A stretch of DNA of 64,000 nucleotides, taken from the NCBI RefSeq assembly GCF_000488275.1, contig NZ_KI530762.1, positions 1,334,971 through 1,398,970 of the forward strand, written 5' to 3'. Made by a program: the position numbers and the translations under genes. The first letter of the stretch is position 1. Each line of letters starts with the position of its first letter. The notes beneath the pieces were generated by a model, which saw only the letters and a list, made by a program, of their open reading frames with translations, ran no database searches and was not told the origin of the DNA. Positions 55,966-64,000 of the stretch are shown here, piece by piece. This stretch comes from Acinetobacter brisouii CIP 110357 (GTDB taxonomy: Bacteria; Pseudomonadota; Gammaproteobacteria; Pseudomonadales; Moraxellaceae).

Positions 55966-56183
55966 TTATTCAAGTAATTGTGGTTTGAAACTGATGATCG
56001 TATCTGCAATATCCTCTGCCGATACATCATCAGTTTCAGGATAAAAATGAGATTGGTGACATCTAGCATTTCAGAAAGTTGAATTAACTGTTCAATATCA
56101 GCATCTAGCTCTGCGTCTGAACCTTCTGCATTCATAATACGTATAATCAAATTAATGAGTTCTTTACGATTAAGTCGACTCAT
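55966..56183 (-). pseudogene. Frameshifted colicin-type bacteriocin immunity protein
   Basis: The first 47 residues (RKELINLIIRIMNAEGSD, then EMLDVTNLIF) follow the colicin E immunity family. After a run of five T (56047-56043, minus strand) the open frame drifts off. Adding one base there restores YPETDDVSAEDIADTI and a proper end at 55966, giving 72 residues with the family's DLIFYP motif, close to the usual 80-87. Either a real frameshift, a phase-variable tract or a sequencing error in a homopolymer. No cognate bacteriocin gene is nearby. Confidence 0.75.
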
Positions 56184-56566
56184 TTTCTTACTATTTCAAT
56201 ATCATCGAATCTGATTTTCAGTTTTAACCAATAATCGTGTTAAACATTCAATCGGATTTTTCAAAAAAATTTCTTCTTGTGAGTCTCTTATAATGAAAAT
56301 AAAAGGAATTTATAAAAGAGGCTTGATATTCTAAATGCGTTTTTGTGTTAAAATTCATCAACAAAACTTAGGCTATTTAGTGACTAAAACAACCTTAAAA
56401 ATGGTCAGCACAATAAAAAACCTAGCCATTATTACTGCTTAATTCATTATTTTTGAATAAAAATCCACTTTTACAGTCAAAACCTGAATTTTATTCATCT
56501 TAACTACTGTATTGTTTTCGCTTAGTGTAAAATGTTCAGCCTTAAAAACTTGCAATGAGCCCACAC
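56184..56566. other. AT-rich gap upstream of the PfkB kinase gene
   Basis: About 380 bp, no gene. It contains the fourth copy of the ACTTAGGCTATTT motif and the kinase promoter region. A candidate toxin partner for the immunity gene is not found here. Confidence 0.5.
56366..56378 (+). repeat. Recurrent intergenic motif ACTTAGGCTATTT (copy 4)
   Basis: Fourth identical copy, same strand, about 200 bp before the kinase start codon and outside any gene. Confidence 0.6.
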
Positions 56567-57571
56567 ATGTCAAAAATTGCCCTTTTTGCACTTGGTAATG
56601 CCCTGATTGACCAAGAATTTCAGGTTTCCGATGACTTTTTAGCAACACAAAATTTGCAAAAAGGTACCATGCAACTGGCTGATGGTGAGGCTCAGACACG
56701 TCTTTATACAAATTTACAAGCCTCTCAAACCTATAAAGGTCAAGCGAGTGGTGGTTCCGCTGCCAATACAACTGTCGCATTTAGTGCTTTAGGTGGCCGT
56801 GCCTTTTATGGTTGCCGCGTGGGTCACGATGAACTCGGTCAGACCTACCTTGATGGTTTAAATGAAGCAGGTATCTTCACAGCTCAACAATCTATTAGTG
56901 AAGGTGTAACAGGAACCTGTATGGTTCTGATTACTCCAGATACTGAACGCACTATGCATACCTATTTAGGGATTACCGCAGAGCTGTCTGTCGATCAAAT
57001 CGACTTTCAACCTTTAGAACAAGCGCAGTGGCTATATATTGAAGGTTATTTATCTACCAGTGATACTGCTCGCCACGCGGTTGCCAAAGCACGCGAAATT
57101 GCCAAAGCCAATGATGTCAAAATTGCATTGTCTTTGTCTGATCCAGCTATGGTGCAATATGCTCGTGCAGGTTTAACCGAGTTATTGGCTGACGGTGTGG
57201 ACTTGTTGTTCTGTAACGAACAAGAAGCCTTGATGTTTACCGAAACTGCTGACTTGGATGCAGCATTAGCTGTTTTACTAGAAAATAATCAAAATGTTGT
57301 GATTACTCTAGGTGCAAAAGGTGCACTGGTTGCGAGCCAAAACGAAAAAATTCATGTAGAAGGTCGTAAAGTCAAAGCTGTTGATACCAACGGTGCGGGC
57401 GATGCTTTTGCAGGTGCATTCTTATATGCGATTCACCAAGGTTCAAACCTAGAACAAGCAGCTGAACTTGCAATTTTAATTTCAAGCGAAGTTGTAGCTC
57501 AGTTTGGCCCACGTCTCGCAATTGAAAAATATGCTAGACTACAGCAAAGCATCGAACTGGATCTTGCATAA
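56567..57571 (+). CDS. PfkB-family kinase, adenosine kinase-like
   Basis: 334 residues from the ATG at 56567 (MSKIALFALG); four upstream residues are optional. GNALIDQEFQVSD at residue 9 and GGSAANTTVAFSALGG near 62 bind the nucleoside; DTNGAGDAFAGAFLYA near 270 is the PfkB signature with the catalytic Asp. It is annotated as adenosine kinase in related genomes by resemblance; other sugars cannot be excluded. Its stop overlaps the start of the next gene (TAATG). Confidence 0.88.
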   Translation: MSKIALFALGNALIDQEFQVSDDFLATQNLQKGTMQLADGEAQTRLYTNLQASQTYKGQASGGSAANTTVAFSALGGRAFYGCRVGHDELGQTYLDGLNEAGIFTAQQSISEGVTGTCMVLITPDTERTMHTYLGITAELSVDQIDFQPLEQAQWLYIEGYLSTSDTARHAVAKAREIAKANDVKIALSLSDPAMVQYARAGLTELLADGVDLLFCNEQEALMFTETADLDAALAVLLENNQNVVITLGAKGALVASQNEKIHVEGRKVKAVDTNGAGDAFAGAFLYAIHQGSNLEQAAELAILISSEVVAQFGPRLAIEKYARLQQSIELDLA

Positions 57572-57894
57572 TGACCCACAAAATTTGCATGACTGAAGAT
57601 ATTCCTGAACGTGAAGCACGTGCCTTTGACAATGATAAAGGCGAAACTATTTTTGTGACTCAACGTGATGGAATGTTTTACGCATATAAAAACCTGTGCC
57701 CACATTTGCAAGTTGAACTTGAATTTCTAGAAAATCAATTTTTAGATCAAGATCAGGAATTTATCCAATGCTCTACTCATGGTGCGTTATTTAATGTAGA
57801 AACAGGTGAATGTATTTCTGGACCATGTCTGGGCGAATCCCTACAAAAAGTAGAGCTTCGGATACATTCAGATGGCGGTATTTACTTGTCTTGA
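57571..57894 (+). CDS. Rieske [2Fe-2S] protein
   Basis: 107 residues. The cluster is bound by C-P-H in KNLCPHLQVELEF near residue 46 and C-S-T-H in QCSTHGALF near 67. The spacer between the two is longer than in most Rieske ferredoxins (NQFLDQDQEF insertion). Stand-alone NirD/ferredoxin-like electron carrier; partner oxidoreductase unknown. Translationally coupled to the kinase gene. Confidence 0.88.
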   Translation: MTHKICMTEDIPEREARAFDNDKGETIFVTQRDGMFYAYKNLCPHLQVELEFLENQFLDQDQEFIQCSTHGALFNVETGECISGPCLGESLQKVELRIHSDGGIYLS

Positions 57895-57901
57895 GTTGCT
57901 C

Positions 57902-58537
57902 ATGAGCAGTTTACATGCTTTTCTGACCAGTTATGAATTGATGCCATTTCACGCCAGTGTGATGGCATTGGTGATTTTGAGCCTGGTTGAAACAGTCGGG
58001 TTTTATTTGGGTGGACGCCCTTTCGCCTCGTTAAAACACCTGTTTCCACATATCATCAAAACGCCACTGTTAGACATCAAATTTTCAAAACTCCTGATTG
58101 TGGTTTTTTTTCTGATTAATTTCAGCTTTGCTGGTTATTTTTTGCAACTGTTCTTTTTTGCATATCAAAATCATTTTGCGCCTGTTGTCTATCTGCTTCT
58201 ACCCGCACTGGTGATTGCCCTATTTTTTACTGTGTTTATGATTCACTGTTTAGATCAGGTGATTCGACCGAAATTTGAGAGCAAACAAAAAAACCTGATT
58301 GGTCGACTTGCTACGATTTGCAATGGCAATGCTCGTCCTGAAAGTACAGCTCAAGCCCGTGTGCGCGATGAATATGGACAATTGCATTATGTACAGGTTC
58401 GTTCAGAGTTTGGAGAACTTGAACTCAACTCGCAAATTATTTTAATTCGTAGACGCGAATCTTATTACATCGCTAAAAAAATTGTCGAATCGAATCATTT
58501 ATTTGACGATGATATGTTTAGCCATCACGATGCCTAA
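57902..58537 (+). CDS. Membrane protein with C-terminal OB-fold (YqiJ/NfeD-like)
   Basis: 211 residues from the ATG at 57902, seven nt after the Rieske gene. Three membrane helices (about residues 18-35, 60-85, 95-115) are followed by a cytoplasmic OB-fold domain (LIGRLATICNGNARP, then VRSEFGELELNSQIILIRR). This matches the YqiJ type, linked to flotillin-like proteins in E. coli, but no flotillin gene is nearby. Confidence 0.78.
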   Translation: MSSLHAFLTSYELMPFHASVMALVILSLVETVGFYLGGRPFASLKHLFPHIIKTPLLDIKFSKLLIVVFFLINFSFAGYFLQLFFFAYQNHFAPVVYLLLPALVIALFFTVFMIHCLDQVIRPKFESKQKNLIGRLATICNGNARPESTAQARVRDEYGQLHYVQVRSEFGELELNSQIILIRRRESYYIAKKIVESNHLFDDDMFSHHDA

Positions 58538-58646
58538 GCACAACCACGATTTAACTTGTCGAAAGCCGATTTGAGTCATACAATCCAGCATCTTTTTTGG
58601 CGTTTACCGCCATTTGTCATTAAAATACAAGATGTAAGGTTATCTC

Positions 58647-59210
58647 ATGAAAAAACAACTTGGAAAGCTCGCCTTTAAACTTTCAGGTTGGACATATCAT
58701 CTTCAAGACGACATTCTTGAGGACAAACAAGTAATTATTGGTTTTGAACATACATCCATGCTTGATGGTGTCTTATCTATATCACTCTTTCAAATTTTGG
58801 GTTTACAAACCCATACCTTAATGAAAAAGGAACTATTTAAAGGCCCTATGGCACCCCTGCTCAAAGCTGTAGGTGCGATTCCTGTTGACCGCAAAGCCAA
58901 ACAAGATACAGTTTCACAAATGGTGGAACTTTTTCAAAGCAATAATAAATTTAATCTGGTGATTGCACCTGAAGCCACACGTGCCAAAAATGGTGAACCC
59001 CGCAAACCAATCCGCACAGGTTTTTGGCATATTGCCAAAGCAGCAAATGTTCCAATTGTGATGATGTATGCCAACCCCAAAACCAGACAAGGGGGCATTA
59101 TTGGAAAAATTTACCCGCATGATTTTGATCAGGACATGCAAACGCTTAAAGACCTTTACAAAGAACTCGCAGAGCTGGATATTGTTATTCCAGAACCCAA
59201 AAACACATAA
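58647..59210 (+). CDS. 1-acyl-sn-glycerol-3-phosphate acyltransferase-like protein
   Basis: 187 residues, PlsC-fold. FEHTSMLDGVLS near residue 34 is the HxxxxD catalytic motif, APEATRAKNGEPRKPIRTGF near 112 is motif III (EATR), VGAIPVDRKA near 77 is motif II. Acylates a lysophospholipid-like substrate at the inner membrane. Short PlsC homologue, unlikely the main PlsC. Confidence 0.82.
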   Translation: MKKQLGKLAFKLSGWTYHLQDDILEDKQVIIGFEHTSMLDGVLSISLFQILGLQTHTLMKKELFKGPMAPLLKAVGAIPVDRKAKQDTVSQMVELFQSNNKFNLVIAPEATRAKNGEPRKPIRTGFWHIAKAANVPIVMMYANPKTRQGGIIGKIYPHDFDQDMQTLKDLYKELAELDIVIPEPKNT

Positions 59211-59318
59211 GCTTTATAGGGATTTACCGAAATCTTCTTGGTGAAATAAAAGTGATTATGCTAAAATCACGCAGTTTTTTGATCTGGTATAGACCAATCT
59301 TTTGAGGAGCATATTTAC

Positions 59319-60068
59319 ATGGCGGGTCATTCCAAGTGGGCAAACACAAAGCATCGTAAAGCAAAACAAGATGCCAGCCGTGCTAAAGTTTTTACCAAAT
59401 ATATCCGTGAAATTGTAACCGCAGCAAAATTGGGCGGTGGCGATGCAGCAAGCAACCCTCGTTTACGTGCTGTGGTTGAAAAAGCTTTATCGGTAAATAT
59501 GACTCGTGAAGCAATTAACCGTGCCATTCAACGTGGTGCTGGTGGTGAAGATAACGACGATTTAAACGAAGTAACATATGAAGGTTACGGCGTAGGTGGT
59601 GTTGCAGTACTGGTTGAAACCATGACTGATAACTTAAACCGTACTGTTCCTGATGTTCGCCATTGTTTTAGCAAAACCAATGGTAACTTGGGCACCAATG
59701 GTTCTGTATCTTACCTGTTTACTAAACGTGGTGAAATTACATTTGAAGATGTGTCTTTAGAAGATAAAATCATGGAAGTGGCTTTAGAAGCTGGTGCAGA
59801 TGATATCGAAATTGATGAAGACGAAATCTTGGTGATTACCTCACCTGAAAGCTTTGGTACAGTACAAGATGCTTTAACTGCGGCTGGCTTAAAATCTGAC
59901 AATGCTGAAGTGGTTATGAGTCCATCGACTAAAGCTGAAATTACAGACATCGACCAAGCCAAACAAATCATGAAAATGATTGATATGCTTGAAGATCTAG
60001 ATGATGTTCAAAACGTTTATACCAACGTTGAATTTTCTGATGAAGTTCTTGCACAGCTAGATGCTTAA
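59319..60068 (+). CDS. yebC: YebC/PmpR family DNA-binding regulator
   Basis: 249 residues. [26 protein letters not shown] at the start and [28 protein letters not shown] near residue 48 are diagnostic. YebC proteins act as transcriptional regulators and, in recent work, in relief of ribosome stalling. Ribosome site GAGGAG precedes the ATG. The gene ends with its own terminator. Confidence 0.94.
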   Translation: MAGHSKWANTKHRKAKQDASRAKVFTKYIREIVTAAKLGGGDAASNPRLRAVVEKALSVNMTREAINRAIQRGAGGEDNDDLNEVTYEGYGVGGVAVLVETMTDNLNRTVPDVRHCFSKTNGNLGTNGSVSYLFTKRGEITFEDVSLEDKIMEVALEAGADDIEIDEDEILVITSPESFGTVQDALTAAGLKSDNAEVVMSPSTKAEITDIDQAKQIMKMIDMLEDLDDVQNVYTNVEFSDEVLAQLDA

Positions 60069-60086
60069 TTCGCTTGCTTCAGCTAA

Positions 60087-60120
60087 AAACGAGATTTAAA
60101 ATTTTAAATCTCGTTTTTTT
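60087..60120 (+). terminator. yebC terminator
   Basis: ACGAGATTTAAA and TTTAAATCTCGT form a stem with a tiny loop, followed by T6-7. Nineteen nt after the stop. Confidence 0.88.
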
Positions 60121-60272
60121 ATGTTTACACAATCAATATATGAAACTTAAGCAAAATTAAGAATTATAAAAAAATCATTATTATCAAAATTTTACCAACC
60201 GAAACACACTAAGCTGCACATCATATCCGACCTTTACACTATTGCCCATTCATAAAAAATGGGAACTTACAC

Positions 60273-61007
60273 ATGCTGAATAAAGTACCTCAGGTCACTT
60301 TAATTTTCTGGCTGATAAAAATTGCTGCTACAACACTTGGTGAAACGGCGGGAGATGCTCTCTCAATGTCACTCGATTTGGGGTATATCCTCAGTAGTGC
60401 TATTTTTTTCTTGCTCTTTGCTTTTTTTGTGAGCCTACAGATTAAAGCTAAACAATATCATCCATATCTTTACTGGCTCACCATTATTACCACGACAACA
60501 TTAGGCACAACAATTGCAGATTTTGTCGATCGTTCACTAGGTATTGGGTACTTCGGTGGAAGCTTGTTATTGCTTACACTTTTATTGTGTTCGCTCGCAA
60601 TCTGGTATTACAGTGATCGTTCTCTTTCCGTGCAAAATATTCGATCCACGAAAACCGAGATGTTTTACTGGGTGACCATCATGTTTTCACAAACGCTGGG
60701 AACAGCCTTGGGAGACTGGGTTGCGGACACTCAAGGCTTAGGCTATTTATATTCTGCGATTATTTTTGGCAGTATGCTACTGCTGCTCACTCTGGGCTAC
60801 TTTTGGACAAAGATCTCACACACATTTCTGTTTTGGAGTGCGTTCATTCTTACTCGCCCATTAGGCGCCGTTTTAGGTGATTTTCTGGATAAACCGATTT
60901 CTCATGGTGGTTTAGACCTAAGCCGTTTTGGGGCATCATTCGTTCTTATTGTATTGATGTTTATCTTTATTTTTATTTCCACACGTGCTTCAAAAGCAAA
61001 TACATAA
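60273..61007 (+). CDS. COG4705-type membrane protein with four internal repeats
   Basis: 244 residues, about eight helices. Four related segments recur about every 60 residues: TTLGETAGD, TTLGTTIAD, QTLGTALGD and RPLGAVLGD. Each lies at the start of a two-helix unit with GLGYLYS-type ends, so the protein looks like a fourfold duplication. Function of COG4705 proteins is not known to me; manganese or other ion transport has been suggested for related repeats, which I cannot confirm. Confidence 0.8.
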   Translation: MLNKVPQVTLIFWLIKIAATTLGETAGDALSMSLDLGYILSSAIFFLLFAFFVSLQIKAKQYHPYLYWLTIITTTTLGTTIADFVDRSLGIGYFGGSLLLLTLLLCSLAIWYYSDRSLSVQNIRSTKTEMFYWVTIMFSQTLGTALGDWVADTQGLGYLYSAIIFGSMLLLLTLGYFWTKISHTFLFWSAFILTRPLGAVLGDFLDKPISHGGLDLSRFGASFVLIVLMFIFIFISTRASKANT

Positions 61008-61020
61008 ATCCGAAATAAAT

Positions 61021-61048
61021 AAGGAGATCACATTGATTTGATCTCCTT
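61021..61048. terminator. Bidirectional terminator between COG4705 and lysE genes
   Basis: Stem AAGGAGATCA/TGATCTCCTT with an 8-nt loop (61021-61030, 61039-61048). The genes are convergent here. T-rich sequence on the right is moderate. Confidence 0.75.
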
Positions 61049-61056
61049 GATTTTAA

Positions 61057-61674
61057 TTAAATACACAACAACACTACAGCAAAAATAGAAAAACAGATAC
61101 CTGACAGATAATAGATATGTGGCGTATAGCGCTGTAAATATTGCAAGCATTGTGGTCGGGTCAGCCATGTCACTACACTGATATTCCAAATCAAAACGAC
61201 CATCACCATCCAGATACTTATGGAAATTTTATAAACAGCACTGGTCTGCTGTGGAAGTAAAATCATTAGACTACTATAAAACATCCAGTTTTTAGGATTG
61301 AGTAAACTTGATTGTAGCCCCATCCCAAGTAAAGATTGCCAAGTCACCTCAGCATTCATCTGCTGATGTACTGACTGTTCTAAGTTCAAATGATGGTGAG
61401 CGTAGCGAAGACACAGCCATGAAAGATAAAATAAATACAGCGCTCCCACATAGCGCAACCCAAACAAGAAATTCGAACTCAACTGCCCAAGAGTATTAAG
61501 CAACACCATCAACACCCCAAGAATCAAGGCATTACCCAATGCGATTCCCCAAGCAACTCGATAAGCTGCCCGATGTGAATAACGCAGTAATGTCGTTAAT
61601 AACAGGAAGAAATCGGGGCCTGGAGAAAGCAAAGCAAGAAAATGTGTAACGGCAATAACAACAAAAAAATTCAT
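61057..61674 (-). CDS. LysE/RhtB family amino-acid exporter
   Basis: 205 residues with six helices. ALLSPGPDFFLLLTTLLRYS at residue 14 is the family signature, and LNPKNWMFY near 128 is the second conserved block. Exports amino acids or related small molecules; substrate unknown. Its start lies 51 bp from the AraC gene stop, so the AraC regulator may be its partner. Confidence 0.85.
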   Translation of the reverse strand: MNFFVVIAVTHFLALLSPGPDFFLLLTTLLRYSHRAAYRVAWGIALGNALILGVLMVLLNTLGQLSSNFLFGLRYVGALYLFYLSWLCLRYAHHHLNLEQSVHQQMNAEVTWQSLLGMGLQSSLLNPKNWMFYSSLMILLPQQTSAVYKISISIWMVMVVLIWNISVVTWLTRPQCLQYLQRYTPHIYYLSGICFSIFAVVLLCI

Positions 61675-61725
61675 AGCGCACTCAAATACTGACGTGGCTT
61701 GAGCTTAGGAAATTGCTGAACAATT

Positions 61726-62586
61726 TTATTGTAAAAAAGTGCGGGAAAAACCTTGCTGATACTGTTTCGGAGTCACACCAGCATGCGCCTTAAAGACTTT
61801 ATGAAAATGACTTTGATCACTAAAACCCAGATCGGTTGCGAGCGTACTAATTTTTGCGCCTGTTTTTAATGCTTGACGAGCTTGATGAATTTTAAGATTA
61901 ACTTGAAACAAATGCGGGGTTAAACCAAGATTAGCTTTAAATAAGCGAATGACCACATAACGACTAACACCAATTTTCTCTGCAAGTTGCTCTAAAGATA
62001 AAAAACCTTGTGCATTTTGGCAAAGGGTTATCAGCAGGTGTAAATGTTGATGAAAATAAGCATGTTGCGGTAATTGTTGCCAGTCGATATATGGAAATAA
62101 GAGCTGTGTGAGACACTCGATTAATACTTGTTCTTTTTCTGTAATTAACACATCTGAATCAAGCAATGTCTGATTCATCTGACAAAATGCTTGATAAGTC
62201 ACAGAGCCATGTAGCACAAGAGGCTTGAGCTGCGGCATCGGCATTTTTTCGAGCAATAAACAATGCACTTCACTCGATAATTGTTCTAACCAAGTTGCAT
62301 CAACATGCAACATTTGGTAACTCCAGTGCTGATGCTGCACTGGATTACAAGAATGCTCAATATGTGCAGGAATAACAACAAGGCTTCCTTGCTGAATGGT
62401 CACTTCATCAGTAAAAGCACTATAAAAAGTGCTTTGCCCTGCATCCACCGCACCAATTGACAGTGTTGGATGACTATGTGCCTTATAGCAAATACGACTT
62501 TCACATGCCCGCCGTGTTTCCACATAAGGCATGCGAGGATCTGACCAGAACTCAAGCAAATTGGGTAACAGCAAGTGCGCGTTCAA
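61726..62586 (-). CDS. AraC family transcriptional regulator
   Basis: 286 residues from a TTG at 62586 with AGGA upstream; an ATG at 62532 is possible but lacks a ribosome site. N-terminal cupin (AraC_binding: [28 protein letters not shown]). C-terminal double [23 protein letters not shown] and [20 protein letters not shown]. The upstream end overlaps the gpx gene by 35 bp. Likely controls the downstream LysE exporter, as in common AraC/LysE pairs. Confidence 0.88.
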   Translation of the reverse strand: MNAHLLLPNLLEFWSDPRMPYVETRRACESRICYKAHSHPTLSIGAVDAGQSTFYSAFTDEVTIQQGSLVVIPAHIEHSCNPVQHQHWSYQMLHVDATWLEQLSSEVHCLLLEKMPMPQLKPLVLHGSVTYQAFCQMNQTLLDSDVLITEKEQVLIECLTQLLFPYIDWQQLPQHAYFHQHLHLLITLCQNAQGFLSLEQLAEKIGVSRYVVIRLFKANLGLTPHLFQVNLKIHQARQALKTGAKISTLATDLGFSDQSHFHKVFKAHAGVTPKQYQQGFSRTFLQ

Positions 62587-63049
62587 TATCCTGCTCTAAA
62601 CTTTCAGGTTTGGTCGTTGGTGCATAGCGATTAATCACCTCGCCATTTCTCCCAATCAGGAATTTAGTGAAATTCCACTTAATACTTTGACTACCTAAAA
62701 TCCCCTTAGCTTCACGGGTGAGCAGGCGAAAAATTGCATGTGCTTCAGGGCCTTTTACATCGACTTTAGCAAACATTGGAAAACTTACACCGTAATTCCG
62801 CTTGCAAAAGTTATCTATTTCTTCGTTGCTTCCAGGGTCTTGTCCACCAAACTGATTACATGGAAAGCCCAATACAACTAACCCCTGATCCCGATACTTT
62901 TGATAGAGCTTTTCCAGACCCGAAAACTGTGGAGTGAAACCACACTTACTGGCAGTATTGACGATCAGCAGCACCTTGCCTTCGTAATCGGCCATAGACT
63001 GGATATGACCGTCTAGGCGTTCTGCTTCAAATTGATAAATTTTAGTCAT
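62552..63049 (-). CDS. Glutathione peroxidase (thiol peroxidase type)
   Basis: 165 residues. Catalytic Cys in [15 protein letters not shown] near residue 36 (Cys, not Sec), [18 protein letters not shown] near 62 with the Gln, and WNFTKFLI near 125 with the Trp. Most bacterial Cys-GPx enzymes use thioredoxin. Co-transcribed with msrB (ATGA overlap), so an oxidative-stress pair. Confidence 0.93.
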   Translation of the reverse strand: MTKIYQFEAERLDGHIQSMADYEGKVLLIVNTASKCGFTPQFSGLEKLYQKYRDQGLVVLGFPCNQFGGQDPGSNEEIDNFCKRNYGVSFPMFAKVDVKGPEAHAIFRLLTREAKGILGSQSIKWNFTKFLIGRNGEVINRYAPTTKPESLEQDIERALAVTQFA

Positions 63050-63465
63050 GGATAAGTTTCCTCATCGCCTTTTTCTTGTGTTTTTAGTTCCAGAGATGCG
63101 GAATTTACACAGTAACGTAGGCCTGTTGGCTGTGGGCCATCTTCAAAAACATGCCCCAAATGTGCATCGCAGTGATGACAAACAATTTCGACACGTACCA
63201 TTCCGTGGCTCAAATCATCATGTTCTTCTATTGCAGTATTATTAATCGGCTTATAAAAACTTGGCCAACCACAACCACTATCATATTTGGCATCTGACTC
63301 AAATAATGGCGCACCGCAACAGCGACACACATAAGTTCCTGACTGTTTAGTATTCCAGTATTTCCCTGTAAATGGAGCTTCTGTACCTTTTTGGCGTGTA
63401 ATTCTATATTCTTCTGGCGATAACTCTCTTTGCCATTCTCTTGGTGTTTTATTCAATTTTCCCAT
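63046..63465 (-). CDS. msrB: Peptide-methionine (R)-S-oxide reductase
   Basis: 139 residues. Zinc Cys pairs CRCC near residue 47 and CHHC near 96; catalytic Cys in [11 protein letters not shown] near 117; GWPSFYKPI near 70 shapes the active site. Repairs methionine-R-sulfoxide. Starts with its own ribosome region and overlaps gpx. Confidence 0.95.
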   Translation of the reverse strand: MGKLNKTPREWQRELSPEEYRITRQKGTEAPFTGKYWNTKQSGTYVCRCCGAPLFESDAKYDSGCGWPSFYKPINNTAIEEHDDLSHGMVRVEIVCHHCDAHLGHVFEDGPQPTGLRYCVNSASLELKTQEKGDEETYP

Positions 63466-63694
63466 GATTCTATCCCTGTCTATTTTGCTGTTTAAAATAG
63501 GATAATCCTATATTTACGTTATTCATTCTAAAATTTCTAGTCTTTAATTCACAAATTACAAAACATGTATAAACAATAAAAAAGCAAAAAGGAAGCAATA
63601 TTAACAATAAAAGTAAGCAATTTTATTTGGTAAGTGCTTTTTTGTGAGCAATATTAGTGTTACTCTTACAGCCATTCTTGCTTAGGATTAAAAA

Positions 63695-64000
63695 ATGTCG
63701 CAAAAAAAGAGCGTTATTTTTAAAAATCTACTGCCCGTGATTAAACAATATCAACAGGCAGGATTTACGCATGAAAAAATTGTTAGCTTACTTCGAGATC
63801 AACATGACCTTGACCTAGTAACAACTGAAACATTCAAAAGTTATTTATATCGTTATGCAAAAGTGAACCCCACTCCTTCTGAGAGCATCAAAATGACGAA
63901 CACTATCCAAACCCCACGAGAAATTAAAAAGTCATCAAAACTTGAGCATGTTTGCTATGACATTCGTGGACCAGTGTTACGAGCGGCCAACGAGATGGAG
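63695..64000 (+). CDS. alaA: AlaA-type PLP aminotransferase with N-terminal HTH-like extension (5' part)
   Basis: 102 codons are open from the ATG at 63695 to the window end. From about residue 80, SKLEHVCYDIRGPVLRAANE is the start of AlaA (glutamate-pyruvate aminotransferase), whose family normally begins there. Before it is an extension of 75-80 residues: FKNLLPVIKQYQQAGFTHEK, then a DLVTTETFKSYLYRYAK helix. This has the rhythm of small helix-turn-helix domains of plasmid proteins. The frame is continuous, with no stop between parts. An internal ATG at 63893 (MTNTIQ) could start a normal-length enzyme. Confidence 0.8.
   Translation, partial: MSQKKSVIFKNLLPVIKQYQQAGFTHEKIVSLLRDQHDLDLVTTETFKSYLYRYAKVNPTPSESIKMTNTIQTPREIKKSSKLEHVCYDIRGPVLRAANEME

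Noticed and set aside
60739..60750. Fifth occurrence of CTTAGGCTATTT
   Set aside because: It lies inside the COG4705 gene and encodes Leu-Gly-Tyr-Leu of its repeat; coding coincidence is more likely.

Overview
The window is chromosomal DNA of an Acinetobacter-type gammaproteobacterium (Moraxellaceae). It is AT-rich (my estimate is roughly 40% G+C). The protein families, the catechol and benzoate genes of the beta-ketoadipate pathway, the clpS-clpA and argC neighbourhoods and the CatM-type regulator all look Acinetobacter-like. I cannot name the species. I found no rRNA, tRNA, CRISPR array or insertion sequence.

Left part (1-24 kb). The left edge holds a 9-bp tandem array. Next is a class I DAHP synthase gene preceded by what reads as a complete transcription attenuator: an 11-codon leader peptide with six aromatic codons, mutually exclusive hairpins and a U-tract terminator. 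A second aromatic-rich 34-codon ORF lies between the terminator and aroG. Then come a secreted protein, an HcaT-like MFS carrier, and a divergent amino-acid catabolic group (threonine/hydroxyaspartate ammonia-lyase, YheO/DauR-type regulator, homoserine dehydrogenase-like enzyme). These are followed by a CatB-type hexapeptide acetyltransferase, a five-gene type IV minor-pilin operon ending in a very large PilX-like protein, YddG, a MocR regulator, the cyanide-insensitive oxidase cioAB with a DUF2474 micro-gene, a coupled pair of unknown genes, and a KfrA-like DNA-binding protein divergent from a tyrosine recombinase. A thioesterase, a lipoprotein and a HAD phosphatase close this part.

Aromatic catabolic island (24.7-42.4 kb). 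A sigma-54-dependent aryl-alcohol module (areB, areC, an outer-membrane channel and the regulator areR) has a recognisable -24/-12 promoter and two 17-bp palindromic upstream activator sites. It adjoins a long same-strand run catB-catC-catA-benABCDE-catIJFD, with one divergent LysR gene (catM type). Benzyl alcohols would be oxidised to benzoate, benzoate dihydroxylated by BenABC and BenD to catechol, and catechol taken through muconate and 3-oxoadipate to succinyl-CoA and acetyl-CoA. The ben genes and catA sit inside what is a contiguous catBCIJFD operon in A. baylyi ADP1.

Right part (42.4-64 kb). These are mostly housekeeping genes: ynfA, clpA, clpS, argC, rpiA, ilvA, outer-membrane phospholipase A, a PreP-like M16 protease, a PfkB kinase, a Rieske protein, an acyltransferase, yebC, a COG4705 membrane protein, a LysE exporter, an AraC regulator, glutathione peroxidase and msrB. 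At the right edge is the start of an AlaA-type aminotransferase with an unusual helix-turn-helix-like N-terminal extension. An orphan colicin-type immunity gene is frameshifted in a homopolymer. A 13-bp intergenic motif recurs four times in one orientation between 42 and 57 kb.
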